Below the pieces are notes generated by a model. It saw only the letters and a program-made list of their open reading frames with translations, was not told the DNA's origin and did not search any database. The position numbers and the translations under genes are program-made. A DNA stretch of 64,000 nucleotides from the NCBI RefSeq assembly GCF_016863095.1, contig NZ_BOOF01000025.1, forward strand, positions 122,468-186,467, written 5' to 3'. This document shows, in pieces, positions 1 through 8,115 of this stretch (position 1 is its first letter; every line of letters starts with the position of its first letter). This DNA is from Microbispora siamensis. GTDB taxonomy: Bacteria; Actinomycetota; Actinomycetes; Streptosporangiales; Streptosporangiaceae.

Positions 1-1081
1 CGGCGAACGGGCCGAGCAGGTAGCCCGCCCGCTGCTCCAGCAGCGGCCGCGCGAGCCAGGCCGCGCCCACGCCCAGGGCGGCACCGAGGACGGAGGCGGC
101 GACGCCGAACAGCAGGCCGTCGGCGAGCGCGATCGTCCGCAGGTGCGCGGGCGAGCCGCCCTGGACGGCGACGAGCGCGAACTCGCGCGATCTGCGCAGC
201 CGCCCCATGGCGAAGGCCGGCCCGGCCAGCAGGACGACCTCGAGCAGCATGATCCCGACCCACGGCGCGATCTGCGGGAGGGAGGGCCCGGCCCACGACG
301 GCTCGTCCGGCGGAATGCCGTCGATCACCGCCCGGCTGACGACCACGAGGCCGTGTTCGTTGAGCCGCCGCACGTCCGCCCACGTCACCGGACGCGGAGA
401 CTCCACGAGCCAGGCGTGCGACATCAGCGTGGGATCCAACCGCCCGAACGCGCTGTCGGGCAGGCTGCCGGGGAAAACCGTGAGGTCGGGCGGGATCCCC
501 GTCAGGTCGAACAGGGCGACGCCGACGACCCGGAGCGGCCGGCGTTCCTCCCCGGCGAAGAGCGTGACGCCGGGAGCCGTGTCCGAGCCCAGCATCGTGG
601 CGGACACGACGGCCTCGCCGGGGGCGGCGGGAAGCCTGCCCTCGGTGAGCCGGAAGGTGCCCCTGGACATCGGATCACGGAGATCGACCTGACGGATCTG
701 TCCCATCCAGTACCCCTCCGGAGTGAGGTATCGGAAATCCGCCTGGGCGACCGGGATGACCCGGCTGCCGGGGTCGAGGAGCGCCGTGATCTCCGCCTGC
801 GTGAAGGGCGTCTGCTTCCGCGCCCCGTCCCAGGAGATCTGCTGTCCCCACGCGTCCTGGGTGAGGCTCGCCCACTCATGGGCACCGGTCACCAGTGCGT
901 CGGCCTGCCCGAGGGGGTAGCGCTGATGGTCGGGCATCGGCCCCGGGCCGAAGACGGCGCTCAGCACGAAGGAGACGAGGGCGACCGGAAGGCCGATCAT
1001 CGCGAGGATCAGTGCGCTGCGCCACTTCGACCGCCGGGCGTTGCGGCGGGAGATCCGCAACGCGGCCCTGACACCTTTCAT
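1..1081 (-). CDS. FtsX/MacB-like ABC transporter permease, 3' end cut by window edge
   Basis: Membrane subunit of an ABC exporter, partner of the ATPase just upstream. The complement strand is open from ATG at 1081 to the window edge, about 360 codons. It starts MKGVRAALRISRRNARRSKW, followed by a first membrane helix (ALILAMIGLPVALVSFVLS, about residues 22-40). A long extracytoplasmic region of about 200 residues follows. Near the edge a second helix (GIMLLEVVLLAGPAFAMGRL) is followed by a cytoplasmic stretch REFALVAVQGGSPAHLR, typical of FtsX/MacB permeases. The start overlaps the ATPase stop by 4 bases (ATGA), so the two are probably translationally coupled. The substrate cannot be read from sequence. 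The rest of the gene lies outside the window. Confidence 0.88.
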   Translation of the reverse strand, partial: MKGVRAALRISRRNARRSKWRSALILAMIGLPVALVSFVLSAVFGPGPMPDHQRYPLGQADALVTGAHEWASLTQDAWGQQISWDGARKQTPFTQAEITALLDPGSRVIPVAQADFRYLTPEGYWMGQIRQVDLRDPMSRGTFRLTEGRLPAAPGEAVVSATMLGSDTAPGVTLFAGEERRPLRVVGVALFDLTGIPPDLTVFPGSLPDSAFGRLDPTLMSHAWLVESPRPVTWADVRRLNEHGLVVVSRAVIDGIPPDEPSWAGPSLPQIAPWVGIMLLEVVLLAGPAFAMGRLRRSREFALVAVQGGSPAHLRTIALADGLLFGVAASVLGAALGVGAAWLARPLLEQRAGYLLGPFA

Positions 1082-1821
1082 CGGGCGGTCTCCATCCCGG
1101 CGGCCGCCGAGTCGACGATCTGCCCGTCCTTGAGGAAGACGACGCGGTCGGCCCAGGCGGCGTAGCGGGGCTCGTGCGTGACCAGCAGCACGGCGGCCCC
1201 CGCGTCGGCCCGCTGCCGGAGCACCTGGATGATCTCGTCGCCCGCCCGGGTGTCGAGGGCGCCGGTCGGCTCGTCCGCCAGGAGCAGCCGCCGTTCCCCG
1301 ACCAGCGCGCGGGCGATGGCGGCCCGCTGGCGCTGGCCGCCCGACAGGTCGTCGGGGAACCGGTCGCCGAGGTCGGCGAGCCCGACCTCCTCCAGCACCG
1401 CCAAGGCGTCCCGCCTGGCCTTCGCCGTACGGACGCCGTCCAGCTCGCGCGGCAGCGCGACGTTCTCCGCGACGGTCAGCGACGGGATGAGGTTGAGGTC
1501 CTGGAAGACGTAGCCGGCGCTCCTGCGGCGCAGCTCCGCCAGTTGCTTCGGTGACAGACCCCGCAGCTCGCGGCCTTCGAGCGTCACCGACCCCTCCGTC
1601 GGGCGGTCGAGCCCGCCCGCGAGGTTGAGCAGGGTGGACTTGCCGGACCCGGACGGGCCCATGACCGCGACCAGTTCGCCCGTGTGGACGTCCAGACTGA
1701 CGCCCCGCAGAGCCTGGACGGCTCGCGTCCCCTCGCCGTGGACGCGTACGACATCGGTCAAGCGCACGACCGGCTCGCCGTCCGGAACGGGTAACCGGTC
1801 CGGGGGGTGGTGTTCAGTCAC
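1078..1821 (-). CDS. ABC transporter ATP-binding protein (LolD/MacB type)
   Basis: Cytoplasmic ATPase of 247 residues that powers the FtsX-like permease next to it. It shows Walker A GPSGSGKST, signature LSGGQRQRAAIARAL, Walker B LLLADEPTGALD and the switch histidine VTHEPRYAA. The family hallmark DEPTGALD points to the LolD/MacB/FtsE-like exporter branch. The GTG start at 1821 overlaps the PadR stop by 4 bases (GTGA). A longer open frame runs upstream to 2112, but it is antisense-like within the PadR gene and was not used. Regulation is probably by the PadR repressor that opens the operon. Confidence 0.93.
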   Translation of the reverse strand: MTEHHPPDRLPVPDGEPVVRLTDVVRVHGEGTRAVQALRGVSLDVHTGELVAVMGPSGSGKSTLLNLAGGLDRPTEGSVTLEGRELRGLSPKQLAELRRRSAGYVFQDLNLIPSLTVAENVALPRELDGVRTAKARRDALAVLEEVGLADLGDRFPDDLSGGQRQRAAIARALVGERRLLLADEPTGALDTRAGDEIIQVLRQRADAGAAVLLVTHEPRYAAWADRVVFLKDGQIVDSAAAGMETAR

Positions 1822-2354
1822 GGATTCTCCTTGGTCGGGCGGATGAGCAGGGCTTCGCAGTGCTCGAGCCAGCGCTGCTCCGCTTCCGCATGGAAGATCA
1901 TCGAGTCGAGGACGAGGCGCTGCGCGGCCTCCGCGGACGCGTCGAGGCTCCGCTTGGCACGGGTGAGCTCCTGCAGGCCGCGCATCGTCGCGGATCGCTG
2001 GGCCGCGATGACCGCCGCCGCGTCCACACCCGGGGTGGTGACGGCCATCGCGAGCTTGATGACGAGCTCGTCGCGGGGCCGGTCGGTTCGGGAGACGGGT
2101 TTGGCGAACCACCGGTCGAGCTCGTCGCGGCCTTCCTGGGTGATGGCGTGCCGGACCCGGCCCTGCTCGTCCTGGTCGCCCTGGCCGTCGCGGGACACCA
2201 GGCCGTCGCGTTCGAGGCGGGACAGCGTCGTGTAGACCTGCCCGATGTTCAGTGGCCAGGTCGTCGCCGTGGACGTCTCGAATTCGGCCCTGAGCTGGTA
2301 GCCGTAGCGCGGGCCCCGGCTCAGCAGGGCGAGCAGGCCGTGTCGTACTGACAT
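1818..2354 (-). CDS. PadR family transcriptional regulator
   Basis: DNA-binding repressor of 178 residues. The N-terminal winged helix is visible as SVRHGLLALLSRGPRYGYQL and IGQVYTTLSRLERDGLVSR. A helical C-terminal dimerisation region follows (residues 95-178, PadR vinculin-like C-terminal type). It is the first gene of a three-gene operon with an ABC ATPase and permease, so it most likely represses its own exporter and responds to a toxic or antibiotic ligand. ATG at 2354 lies only 2 bases downstream of a perfect 24-bp palindrome, with no Shine-Dalgarno between them, so the message may be leaderless. Family is certain; ligand unknown. Confidence 0.93.
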   Translation of the reverse strand: MSVRHGLLALLSRGPRYGYQLRAEFETSTATTWPLNIGQVYTTLSRLERDGLVSRDGQGDQDEQGRVRHAITQEGRDELDRWFAKPVSRTDRPRDELVIKLAMAVTTPGVDAAAVIAAQRSATMRGLQELTRAKRSLDASAEAAQRLVLDSMIFHAEAEQRWLEHCEALLIRPTKENP

Positions 2355-2356
2355 GA

Positions 2357-2380
2357 ATACTCAGTATGCATACTGAGTAT
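2357..2380 (-). promoter_or_regulatory. Perfect 24-bp palindrome, probable PadR operator
   Basis: The arms ATACTCAGTATG and CATACTGAGTAT are exact reverse complements with no spacer. The site is AT-rich in a GC-rich genome and ends 2 bases before the PadR start codon. PadR proteins bind such dyads and autoregulate. A repressor bound here would cover the start of the transcript. Confidence 0.85.
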
Positions 2381-2423
2381 GCTCCTGGCGGTGGTTCGGC
2401 CCGAAAAAGCCGGAAAAGACGAA

Positions 2424-2455
2424 CGGCCGGCGCCGCGCGGACGCGGCACCGGCCG
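2424..2455 (-). terminator. Rho-independent terminator after the small membrane protein
   Basis: The stem pairs CGGCCGG-C-GCCGCG with CGCGGC-A-CCGGCCG around a CGGA loop. The single C/A mismatch on the + strand becomes a G-U wobble in minus-strand RNA, so the hairpin is complete only in that direction. On the minus strand it is followed by T-rich sequence (TTCGTCTTTTCCGGCTTTTT). It ends the minus-strand genes starting at 4602 and 2678. Confidence 0.85.
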
Positions 2456-2471
2456 GAAGCAGATCAGCGGA

Positions 2472-2678
2472 TCAGCGGCGGATGGCCTTGGCGAGGATGG
2501 CGACGAAGGCCGCGAAGCCCAGCCCCCCGACGAGGATGGGCGCCATGATGACGGCGTCGGGATCGGGCCCGGTCAGGTAGCGGATCCCCATTCCGATGAA
2601 CAGCAGGCCGCACAGCAGGGCCATCCAGTCCGTACGGTGCACCCGGCGCGGGCGCTCGGGTCGCGACTCAGGCCGCAC
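2472..2678 (-). CDS. Small two-helix membrane protein
   Basis: A 68-residue protein: a basic N-terminus (MRPESRPERPRRVHRTDW), one hydrophobic helix (MALLCGLLFIGMGIRYLTG), a short polar turn with PDPDAV, a second helix (APILVGGLGFAAFVAILAK) and a basic end AIRR. It overlaps the end of the upstream PspC/LiaF-like gene by 11 bases and is followed by a strong terminator, so it is the last gene of that operon. I do not recognise a named family. The context suggests an accessory of the envelope-stress module. Confidence 0.75.
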   Translation of the reverse strand: MRPESRPERPRRVHRTDWMALLCGLLFIGMGIRYLTGPDPDAVIMAPILVGGLGFAAFVAILAKAIRR

Positions 2679-4602
2679 GGCGCACCTCCACGTCTCCGAT
2701 ACCGGCCTTGACGTGCAGCTCGATCGTCGGCGCGTCGCCTTCGACGGGCGTCTCCGGCTCCAGGACCCGGTCGAAGCTGACGTCGGTACCGTCCTCGACC
2801 TTCTGGTCGATCTTCACCTCGCCCAGTTTGGAGGAACCGTGCACCTCCACGCGGGCGGTCGACGGGACGATCACCGTGAGCTGTCCCATCGACACCGAGG
2901 CGTCGAACCTGACCCGGCCGCCCGGCTTGAGCGTCACGTCGCTCAGGTCGAGCTTGCCTTCGCCGATGCCCAGTTCGTAGGCGCCGGGCGACTGGACGAA
3001 GCCGACGGGGTGCCAGACGAAGCTGCCGACCTTGCGGGGGATGCCGTTCACCGTCGAGCTTCCCACCAGCACGAGGGCCACGATCGTCCCGGCGGCGACC
3101 AGCGCGGCGCCCCGGCCGAACCAGGCCGCGACCAGCAGGCCCGCCCCGATCGTGACGAGGACCGCCCCGCCGACGACCGGCAGGCCGACCGACCCGGAGC
3201 CGGTCCGCTGCATGGTGACCATGATCCCTCCAACGATCAGGGCGAGGCAGATGGTGAGGCCGCCGATGAACGACCTGGGGCGCTTGGGCTTCGCCGGCCG
3301 TGGGGGCGGCGGCGTGGGCGGGGCGTAGGGGCTCGGCGGGTAGGGCGCGGCGTACGGCTGGTACGGCTCACGCCTCGTGTAGGGGCCGTGGGGGGCGAAG
3401 GGCTCTCCGGCCCCGTACCCGTGCCCTCCGGCTCCGTGTCCCATGCCGTGCCGGTGCTCCTGGGCGCCGCCGTGGCCGTACGTGCCCGCCCGCGCCTCGC
3501 GGGCAAGGTCGGACAGCCGCCGGTAGCCGTCGCCGGCCGGAGCGGCGGAGCCGGAGGGCCCCGGCGCACCGGGAGCCCAGCCGGCCGGCGCCCCGTAGAC
3601 GTCCGGCCCCGGGTTGCTGGGGCCAAGGGTGTTCGGGTCTGGGGCGGGCTCCGCGGCCAGCCGGCCGACGGGCTCGAAGGGCCGGGTCGGCGGGTCGCCG
3701 TCGGGCCGCCCCGCCGGGGCCGCCGCGTCCCCGGCGACGGCCTCCTGGACGAGCGTGTCGTCCACGGCCTTCGGGGTCGTCGCCACCGGGTCCTGGACGA
3801 TCGTGTCGTGGATCGCGGTCTCGTCCACGGCCGCGTCCTGGACCATCGTGTCCTGGATCGCGGTGTCGTCCGGGGCTCTGCCCGCGGGGGCGCCGGGGGC
3901 GTCCGGGCCGGGGACCGCCGTGTCCGTCGCGGCCCCCTGCGCTGCGGCCCCCTGCACTGCGGCCCCCTGCGCTGCGGCCCCCTGCGGCGCCGGCGCCGGT
4001 GCCTGCGGCGCCGGTGTCTCCCGCAGCGGTGTCTCCGCCATCGGCGCATCCGCCCCGTACGGCTCCCTCGCGGGCGGCGCGGTGAAGGGCGCGAACGGCG
4101 CGAAATTCGGGGTGGCCCGGGTCATGCCGCGCCGTCCGGTCGCCCGCTCGGGCATCGACTTGGCCATCGTCAGCAGATCGACGCCGCGCGCGTGGGCGGC
4201 CATCAGCACGATGGCCAGCAACGTGCCGACCACGATCGTGCCGCGGTTGATCCCCCCGGAGGCGACGTTGATGATCAGTCCGAACGCGAAGACCGCGGCC
4301 AGCAGCGCGAGCACGGTCTCGGCGTCGAACAGCCGCCTGGTCCACTGCTCCAGGTGACCGGGGCCGCCGCCCGGCTGGCGCATCAGCAGGAACGCCGCGA
4401 CGTACAGCATGACGCCGATGCCGGAGGCGAGGACCAGCACGGCGAAGCCGACCCGGAAGAGCACGGGGTCCATGCCCGTGAACCTGCCGAGGCCCGCGCA
4501 GACGCCCGTGATCATGCGCCCGTCCCGGGAGCGGCTCAGTGCCTTCTCGGGCTCGGGCATGCCGGCGGAGTCGGGAGCGGGGGTCGGTGGTGCCTCGGTC
4601 AT
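2668..4602 (-). CDS. PspC domain protein with LiaF-like C-terminus
   Basis: Membrane protein of 644 residues. Residues 20-80 are a PspC domain (RDGRMITGVCAGLGRFTGMD, then a membrane helix ending AAFLLMRQP). Further helices lie at about 108-155. Residues 180-430 form a low-complexity Ala/Pro/Gly/Asp linker with short repeats. Four more helices at about 440-525 precede a beta-rich C-terminal domain (525-644) resembling the LiaF / cell-wall-active antibiotic response domain (GEGKLDLSDVTLKPGG, GQLTVIVPS, LGEVKIDQK). It is transcribed divergently from a PspC-domain histidine kinase and response regulator. It is therefore probably the regulated partner of a LiaFSR-like envelope stress system. The exact signal is unknown. 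Confidence 0.85.
   Translation of the reverse strand: MTEAPPTPAPDSAGMPEPEKALSRSRDGRMITGVCAGLGRFTGMDPVLFRVGFAVLVLASGIGVMLYVAAFLLMRQPGGGPGHLEQWTRRLFDAETVLALLAAVFAFGLIINVASGGINRGTIVVGTLLAIVLMAAHARGVDLLTMAKSMPERATGRRGMTRATPNFAPFAPFTAPPAREPYGADAPMAETPLRETPAPQAPAPAPQGAAAQGAAVQGAAAQGAATDTAVPGPDAPGAPAGRAPDDTAIQDTMVQDAAVDETAIHDTIVQDPVATTPKAVDDTLVQEAVAGDAAAPAGRPDGDPPTRPFEPVGRLAAEPAPDPNTLGPSNPGPDVYGAPAGWAPGAPGPSGSAAPAGDGYRRLSDLAREARAGTYGHGGAQEHRHGMGHGAGGHGYGAGEPFAPHGPYTRREPYQPYAAPYPPSPYAPPTPPPPRPAKPKRPRSFIGGLTICLALIVGGIMVTMQRTGSGSVGLPVVGGAVLVTIGAGLLVAAWFGRGAALVAAGTIVALVLVGSSTVNGIPRKVGSFVWHPVGFVQSPGAYELGIGEGKLDLSDVTLKPGGRVRFDASVSMGQLTVIVPSTARVEVHGSSKLGEVKIDQKVEDGTDVSFDRVLEPETPVEGDAPTIELHVKAGIGDVEVRRAA
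3929..3988. repeat. Four tandem 15-bp repeats in the PspC protein linker
   Basis: The unit GCGGCCCCCTGCGCT is repeated four times with 1-3 changes, the last copy being the most diverged. On the coding (minus) strand it encodes QGAAA/QGAAV units. It lies in the low-complexity linker and probably varies in copy number by slippage. Confidence 0.85.
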
Positions 4603-4648
4603 GGTCCCATCCTGGCCTCGCCCGCCGTACCCCTGCCATCGGGGGAAC

Positions 4649-4697
4649 CCCTGACTCGTCCCCGACCCCTCAGGGGTGGCGTCAGGGCATGCCCTGA
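4649..4697. promoter_or_regulatory. Cluster of TCAGGG half-sites between divergent PspC genes
   Basis: The 116-bp gap between the divergent genes holds TCAGGG at 4670-4675 and 4682-4687, and its complement CCCTGA at 4649-4654 and 4692-4697. The last pair forms a perfect 16-bp palindrome, TCAGGGCATGCCCTGA (4682-4697). Starts of the two direct copies are 12 bases apart. This is a good candidate binding region for the response regulator encoded at 5918-6556, controlling both directions; that role is inferred. Confidence 0.55.
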
Positions 4698-4718
4698 TGC
4701 GCTCATGGCTCGTGACGT

Positions 4719-5921
4719 GTGACGATGCTTCCCGAGATGTCTGAGATGCCTAACGCCCCCGCGGCGTATCCCCGGATGGTCCGGCCCGCCTCTGGCCGGG
4801 TGGTCGCGGGCGTCGCGCAGGGTGCCGCCGCCCAGCTGCGGCTCGACCCCGTCGTGCTGCGCCTCGCGTTCGTGCTGCTCACCGTCGTCGACGGGCTGGG
4901 CGTCGTGGCGTACGCCGCGCTGTGGATGTTCACCCCCAAGGAGGAGGTGAAGGGCCGCGAGCCGGCCCGCGAGTGGGGCCAGCTCGCCGCGTACGGCGTG
5001 CTGTGGCTGGCGCTGGCGGGCTTCGCGTGGATGACGGGCGCCTCCAGCGGCGGGTTCGGCACGTGGCCGATCGCGGTCGGCGGCATCGGCGCGCTGATCC
5101 TGTGGCAGCAGGCCGATCCGGGCCGGCGGCAGCGGTGGATGTCCGGCGCGGTCAAGCAGGTCAGCACGACCTGGGTGCGCACCGGCATCGGGGCGCTGCT
5201 CGTCGTCGTGGGCGCGATCGGCTTCCTGGCCGCGAGCGGCGAGCTGGCCAAGGCCAGGACCGGGCTCGTGTTCACCGCGGTCGTCGTCGGCGGCATGCTG
5301 ATGATCGCCGCGCCCTGGCTGGCCTCGCTCGTGAAGGAGCTCCAGCGGGAGCGCACCGAGCGCATCAGGCAGGAGGAGCGGGCCGAGGTGGCCGCCCACG
5401 TCCACGACTCGGTGCTGCACACGCTGACCCTCATCCAGCGCAACGCCCACGACGCGCGGGAGGTCGCCCGGCTCGCCCGGTCGCAGGAGCGGGAGCTGCG
5501 CAACTGGCTCTACCAGCCCAAGCAGGACGCCGACGCCACCCTCGCCGCGGCCGTACGGCGGGTCGCGGCCGAGGAGGAGGACGCCCACGGCGTGCAGATC
5601 GAGGTGGTCTGCGTGGGCGACTGCGAGCTGAACGAGGGCCTGGTGGCCCTGCTGCAGGCCGCCCGGCAGGCGATGGTCAACGCGTGCAAATACAGTGGGG
5701 CTCCGGTCGTCTCCGTCTACGCCGAGGTCGAGCCCGACGAGGTGACGGTGTTCGTCCGGGACCGGGGCAAGGGCTTCGTGCTCGACGACGTCCCCGGGGA
5801 CCGGATGGGCATCCGCCAGTCGATCATCGGCAGGATGGAGCGCAACGGGGGAAGCGCCCGGGTCAGGACCGAGCCGGGCGACGGAACCGAGGTCATGCTG
5901 ACCATGAAGAGGGAGCAATGA
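4719..5921 (+). CDS. PspC-domain sensor histidine kinase
   Basis: Membrane histidine kinase of 400 residues. An N-terminal PspC domain (RPASGRVVAGVAQGAAAQLRL, about 22-70) is followed by several membrane helices to about residue 205. The dimerisation and phosphoacceptor segment is EVAAHVHDSVLHTL, with the likely phospho-His at residue 229. The HATPase_c part carries the N-box NACKYSGAP and the G-box DRGKGF. This is the NarX/LiaS-like HisKA_3 class that pairs with LuxR-type regulators. The stop overlaps the response regulator start (ATGA). The start is uncertain: GTG 4719, ATG 4725 and ATG 4737 are all in frame and none has a clear Shine-Dalgarno. It probably senses envelope stress together with the divergent PspC/LiaF-like protein. 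Confidence 0.9.
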   Translation: MTMLPEMSEMPNAPAAYPRMVRPASGRVVAGVAQGAAAQLRLDPVVLRLAFVLLTVVDGLGVVAYAALWMFTPKEEVKGREPAREWGQLAAYGVLWLALAGFAWMTGASSGGFGTWPIAVGGIGALILWQQADPGRRQRWMSGAVKQVSTTWVRTGIGALLVVVGAIGFLAASGELAKARTGLVFTAVVVGGMLMIAAPWLASLVKELQRERTERIRQEERAEVAAHVHDSVLHTLTLIQRNAHDAREVARLARSQERELRNWLYQPKQDADATLAAAVRRVAAEEEDAHGVQIEVVCVGDCELNEGLVALLQAARQAMVNACKYSGAPVVSVYAEVEPDEVTVFVRDRGKGFVLDDVPGDRMGIRQSIIGRMERNGGSARVRTEPGDGTEVMLTMKREQ

Positions 5922-6556
5922 AGACCGTACGCGTGCTGATCGTCGATGACCACCGGCTGTTCCGGTCCGGCGTACGGGCCGAGCTGGGGCCGTCGATCCA
6001 GGTGATCGGCGAGGCCGAGGACGTGGAGTCGGCGGTGACGGCGATCGGCGAGCTGCAGCCCGACGTGGTGCTGCTCGACGTGCACATGCCGGGCGGCGGC
6101 GGCCAGGAGGTGCTGCGGCGCGTGCTCGGCTCGGGCTCCCAGGTGCGCTTCCTCGCGCTGTCGGTGTCGGACGCGGCAGAGGACGTGATCGGGGTCATCC
6201 GGGGCGGCGCCCGGGGCTACGTGACCAAGACGATCAGCGGTGCCGAGCTGACCGACGCGATCATCAGGGTGTCCGAGGGCGACGCGGTGTTCTCGCCGCG
6301 GCTGGCCGGGTTCGTGCTCGACGCGTTCGCCTCGACGGAGGCCCCGCCCATCGACCCGGAGCTCGACTCGCTCACCCAGCGGGAGCGCGAGGTGCTGCGG
6401 CTGATCGCCCGGGGCTACGCCTACAAGGAGATCGCCAAGGAGCTGTTCATCTCGGTGAAGACGGTCGAGACGCACGTGTCGAGCGTGCTGCGCAAGCTGC
6501 AGCTGTCCAACCGGCACGAGCTGTCGCGCTGGGCCACCGCCAGACGTCTGGTCTGA
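5918..6556 (+). CDS. LuxR-family (NarL/LiaR-type) response regulator
   Basis: Cytoplasmic two-component regulator of 212 residues. The receiver domain (1-120) has the acidic pair in VLIVDDHRLFRSG, the phospho-Asp in DVVLLDVHMPG and the conserved Lys in GYVTKTISG. The C-terminal LuxR helix-turn-helix (about 145-205) reads LTQREREVLRLIARGYAYKEIAKELF followed by SVKTVETHVSSVLRKL. It overlaps the kinase gene by 4 bases, so the two are a cognate pair. Its likely targets are the TCAGGG sites between the two PspC genes. Confidence 0.94.
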   Translation: MKTVRVLIVDDHRLFRSGVRAELGPSIQVIGEAEDVESAVTAIGELQPDVVLLDVHMPGGGGQEVLRRVLGSGSQVRFLALSVSDAAEDVIGVIRGGARGYVTKTISGAELTDAIIRVSEGDAVFSPRLAGFVLDAFASTEAPPIDPELDSLTQREREVLRLIARGYAYKEIAKELFISVKTVETHVSSVLRKLQLSNRHELSRWATARRLV

Positions 6557-6613
6557 ACCCGTCTGCGCGGACCCGTCTGGTGCGATCGCCCCTCGGCGTG
6601 CGACGCTCAGTTA

Positions 6614-8074
6614 ATGGGCCGTGACGTACCCTCCGTCTCCTTCAGCCGGGAGGACCGCCGTCGCTACCGGGACAAGGTGAAGCTGTCGCTGGACGTCCTG
6701 GCCGAGATGCTGCGGGAGTCGCGGTTCGGGTTCGACCGGCCCCAGATGGGCCTGGAGATCGAGCTGAACCTGGTCGACTCCCGGGGCGAGCCGGCGATGA
6801 AGAACGCCGAGGTCCTGGCCGCCATCGCGGAGCCCGACTGGGCGACGGAGCTGGGCCAGTTCAACGTCGAGATCAACATCCCGCCGCAGGTGCTGTCCGG
6901 AGAGGGCAGCCGCCTGCTCGAGGAGTCCGTACGGCTGCGCCTCAACCGGGCGCAGGAGCGGGCGGCGCGCGTCGGCGGGCAGCTCATGCTGGTCGGCATC
7001 CTGCCGACGCTGCGCGAGAGCGACGTCAGCGAGGGAACGCTGTCGGCCAACCCCCGCTACAAGCTGCTGAACGAGCAGATTTTCGCCGCCAGGGGCGAGG
7101 ACCTGCACCTCGTGATCGAGGGGGTGGACCGGCTCGACACCTACGCCGACAGCATCACCCCCGAGGCGGCGTGCACGAGCGTGCAGCTCCACCTGCAGGT
7201 CAGCCCCGAGACGTTCGCCGACCACTGGAACGCGGCCCAGGTCATCGCCGGTCCGCAGGTCGCGGTCGCGGCCAACTCGCCGTTCCTGTTCGGCAAGGAG
7301 CTGTGGCGCGAGACCAGGATCAGCCTGTTCGAGCAGGCCACCGACACCAGGCCCGAGGAGCTGAAGGCCCAGGGCGTGCGGCCGCGCGTCTGGTTCGGGG
7401 AGCGGTGGATCACCTCGGTCTTCGACCTGTTCGAGGAGAACGTCCGCTACTTCCCCGCGCTGCTGCCGCTGTGCGACGAGGAAGACCCGAGGCGGATCCT
7501 CGACGAGGGCGGCGTGCCCGAGCTGCACGAGCTGCGCCTGCACAACGGCACCGTCTACCGCTGGAACCGGCCCGTCTACGACGTCTCCGACGGCGTCCCC
7601 CACCTGCGGGTGGAGAACCGGGTGCTGCCCGCCGGGCCGACGGTGGCCGACATCGCCGCCAACGCCGCGTTCTACTACGGGCTCATGCGCGTACTCCCGG
7701 CGGCCGAGCGGCCCGTGTGGACGCGCATGTCCTTCGCCGCGGCCGAGGACAACCTCCGCAACGCCGCGCGGCACGGCCTCGACGCCCGCCTCTACTGGCC
7801 GGGCCTGGGGGAGGTGCCCGCCGCCGAGCTGATCCTGCGCAGGCTGCTGCCCATGGCCTACCACGGGCTCGACCTGTGGGAGGTCGACCCGGTCCAGCGC
7901 GACCGGCTGCTCGGCATCATCGAGCGGCGCTGCGTGACCGGCCGTACGGGGGCGGACTGGCAGGTCAGGACGGCCCGCGCGTTCGGCGGCGACCACGAGG
8001 CGCTGCGCCGCATGACCCTCCGCTACCTGCAGCACATGCACACCAACGAGCCCGTCCACACCTGGGGGATGTGA
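6614..8074 (+). CDS. Glutamate-cysteine ligase family (GCS2) protein
   Basis: A 486-residue enzyme of the carboxylate-amine ligase / GCS2 fold, which joins glutamate to an amine using ATP. The ATP/Mg and glutamate pocket is recognisable as MGLEIELNLVDSRGEP and GQFNVEINIPPQ, and later as HNGTVYRWNRPVYD and LRVENRVLPAGPT. Length matches the actinobacterial family. Actinomycetes usually use mycothiol rather than glutathione, so the physiological substrate is not certain. It stands alone downstream of the PspC two-component pair. Confidence 0.85.
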   Translation: MGRDVPSVSFSREDRRRYRDKVKLSLDVLAEMLRESRFGFDRPQMGLEIELNLVDSRGEPAMKNAEVLAAIAEPDWATELGQFNVEINIPPQVLSGEGSRLLEESVRLRLNRAQERAARVGGQLMLVGILPTLRESDVSEGTLSANPRYKLLNEQIFAARGEDLHLVIEGVDRLDTYADSITPEAACTSVQLHLQVSPETFADHWNAAQVIAGPQVAVAANSPFLFGKELWRETRISLFEQATDTRPEELKAQGVRPRVWFGERWITSVFDLFEENVRYFPALLPLCDEEDPRRILDEGGVPELHELRLHNGTVYRWNRPVYDVSDGVPHLRVENRVLPAGPTVADIAANAAFYYGLMRVLPAAERPVWTRMSFAAAEDNLRNAARHGLDARLYWPGLGEVPAAELILRRLLPMAYHGLDLWEVDPVQRDRLLGIIERRCVTGRTGADWQVRTARAFGGDHEALRRMTLRYLQHMHTNEPVHTWGM

Positions 8075-8115
8075 GGCCCTCGCGTTCGGCGACGGCGCAA
8101 ATCTTTGCCGTCCAA

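Noticed and set aside
2596..4722. Long open frame (708 codons) on the + strand
   Set aside because: It is antisense to the PspC/LiaF-like gene, made of Arg/Gly/Asp/His-rich sequence without domains, as expected from a GC-rich shadow frame.
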